The position numbers were made by a program, and so were the translations under genes. DNA of 64,000 nt from 66-474 sp035695065 (GTDB lineage Bacteria; Pseudomonadota; Gammaproteobacteria; Xanthomonadales; Rhodanobacteraceae), in NCBI GenBank assembly GCA_035695065.1, contig DASSEW010000063.1, positions 7,170 through 71,169 on the forward strand, written 5' to 3'. The notes beneath the pieces were generated by a model that was not told the DNA's origin, did not search any database, and was given only the letters and a program-made list of their open reading frames with translations. Shown here piece after piece: positions 63,017 through 64,000 of the stretch (position 1 is its first letter; each line of letters starts with the position of its first letter).

Positions 63017-64000
63017 ATGCATGGATTGCATCGCGCTCGATTCGTACCGCCGACTTTGCTCGCGTTACTCGCATTCGCCGCGCACGCGCAACAGCCTGCG
63101 GCCAGCTCACAGGATTCGGCGCAAAAACAGACCCTGCAAACGGTCGTCGTCACCGGCACGCCGGTGGCGCAGCCCGCGTTCGACGTGCCGGCGTCCGTCA
63201 GCGCCGTGCAGTTGAACGGCGAAGGCGCCGACCAGCCGGGCGTCAACGCCTCGGAAACTTTGCGCAGGGTGCCGGGCGTGCTGGCGCGCGATCGCCAGAA
63301 CTACGCGCAGGACGAACAGATCTCGATCCGCGGCTTCGGCGCGCGCAGTACCTTCGGCGTGCGCGGCGTGCGGCTCTATACCGATGGCATTCCGGCGACC
63401 ATGCCGGATGGACAGGGCCAAGTTTCGCATTTTGACCTGGGCTCGGCCGATCGCATCGAGGTGTTGCGCGGGCCCTTCTCGGCGCTGTACGGCAACTCGT
63501 CCGGCGGCGTGATCCAGCTGTTCACCGCCGACGGCAGCGACCCGTCGCAGCAGCGCATCAGCGCGCAGGCCAGCCGCTACGACACGTTCCATCTCGATGC
63601 CGATGCGCGCGGGCCGGCCGGCGGCTTCGGTTACAACGTGGACGTGTCGCACTTCAGCACCGGCGGCTATCGCGAGCACAGCCGTGCGCGCCGCGACAAT
63701 GGCAACGCCAAGCTGACCTTCGACACGCGCGGCGGTGGCAAGCTCACGCTGCTCGCCAACACCGTGCGCCTGCCGCGGGCGCAGGATCCGCAAGGCCTGA
63801 CCTGGTCGCAGGTCCTGGCCGATCCGCGCCAGGCTGCGCCGTCCTCGCTGACATTCGATACGCGCAAGAGCGTGCGCCAGAACCAGGGCGGCGCGGTGTA
63901 CGAGCAGCCGATCGACGATCACCAGCAGGTGCGCGTGATGGCCTATTACGGCCGGCGCGACATCACCCAATTCCTGTCGGTGCCGGTGTTCGCGCAGGCC
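63017..64000 (+). CDS. TonB-dependent receptor (5' part, runs off window)
   Basis: 328 codons are present from the ATG at 63017, after AAGGAACT; the gene continues past 64000. Signal peptide (FVPPTLLALLAFAAHA), a TonB-box-like QTVVVTGTP, and a complete plug domain: ETLRRVPGVLARDRQN, ISIRGFGARSTFGVRG, IEVLRGPFSALYGNSSGGVI. The start of the barrel (SRYDTFHLDADARG) follows. Substrate unknown; FhuA/BtuB/PupB-type classes cannot be separated from this part. Confidence 0.88.
   Translation, partial: MHGLHRARFVPPTLLALLAFAAHAQQPAASSQDSAQKQTLQTVVVTGTPVAQPAFDVPASVSAVQLNGEGADQPGVNASETLRRVPGVLARDRQNYAQDEQISIRGFGARSTFGVRGVRLYTDGIPATMPDGQGQVSHFDLGSADRIEVLRGPFSALYGNSSGGVIQLFTADGSDPSQQRISAQASRYDTFHLDADARGPAGGFGYNVDVSHFSTGGYREHSRARRDNGNAKLTFDTRGGGKLTLLANTVRLPRAQDPQGLTWSQVLADPRQAAPSSLTFDTRKSVRQNQGGAVYEQPIDDHQQVRVMAYYGRRDITQFLSVPVFAQA

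Overview
The window is GC-rich, densely coded chromosomal DNA from a gammaproteobacterium of the order Xanthomonadales (Xanthomonadaceae or Rhodanobacteraceae). The evidence is gene content and order: PepSY-phoP-phoQ, birA-coaX-SPOR, a Clp-type CRP homologue opposite speD beside trpGDC, a heteromeric 2-oxo acid dehydrogenase, a homogentisate pathway cluster, and many short dispersed palindromic repeats. No plasmid, prophage or CRISPR array is visible. Genus and species cannot be named from the sequence alone.

Layout. 1-9.5 kb: a PadR/HAAS membrane cassette, a TonB-like protein, DUF488, TrhA/hemolysin III, a DUF885 peptidase-like protein, a GFA protein, a DUF3298 lipoprotein and dusA. 9.1-14.6 kb: PepSY-phoP-phoQ, then birA-coaX-SPOR. 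14.7-23.8 kb: tRNA-Thr(TGT), then signalling genes: a CheB-like methylesterase, a 1235-residue CheB-CheR-PAS-HWE kinase, a FAT-GUY-like single-domain response regulator and an HPt protein. Arginase and a PAS-GGDEF diguanylate cyclase follow. 24-38.6 kb: a FecA-like receptor, trpS, a DUF5916 protein, E1 alpha/E1 beta/E2 of a 2-oxo acid dehydrogenase, tryptophan dioxygenase, a peptide transporter and hppD. 38.7-43.2 kb: a repeat-bounded DUF559 nuclease gene, hmgA, a methyltransferase, fahA, a GNAT gene and a SirB2 gene. 43.2-50.7 kb: truncated hemoglobin, gapA, an MBL hydrolase, an S1/P1 nuclease, purC, cytochrome c, djlA and rpe. 51-61 kb: a PdsR/PdsS-like two-component pair, then trpE, an insert (mrr, a second DUF559 cassette, an opposing aminopeptidase), then trpGDC and a HAD phosphatase. 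61.2-64 kb: clp opposite speD, and the start of a TonB-dependent receptor that runs off the window.

How genes work together. TrpE/TrpG/TrpD/TrpC make indole-3-glycerol phosphate. TDO, HPPD, HmgA and FahA degrade tryptophan and tyrosine, feeding central metabolism beside the 2-oxo acid dehydrogenase. The PAS-GGDEF protein probably makes c-di-GMP, the ligand reported for Clp in Xanthomonas. The CheB/CheR/HWE kinase, FAT-GUY regulator and HPt protein look like one phosphorelay.

The most unusual signal is the repeats. At least six families occupy intergenic spaces. One CT-rich hairpin family occurs as inverted pairs tightly bracketing both DUF559 nuclease genes, supplying a possible ribosome binding site on the left and the C-terminal codons on the right. 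Solo copies of the same family lie in frame inside trpS and the E2 gene. This looks like a REP/RAYT-like system with a PD-(D/E)XK-type nuclease candidate in place of a Y1 transposase; that interpretation is inference.
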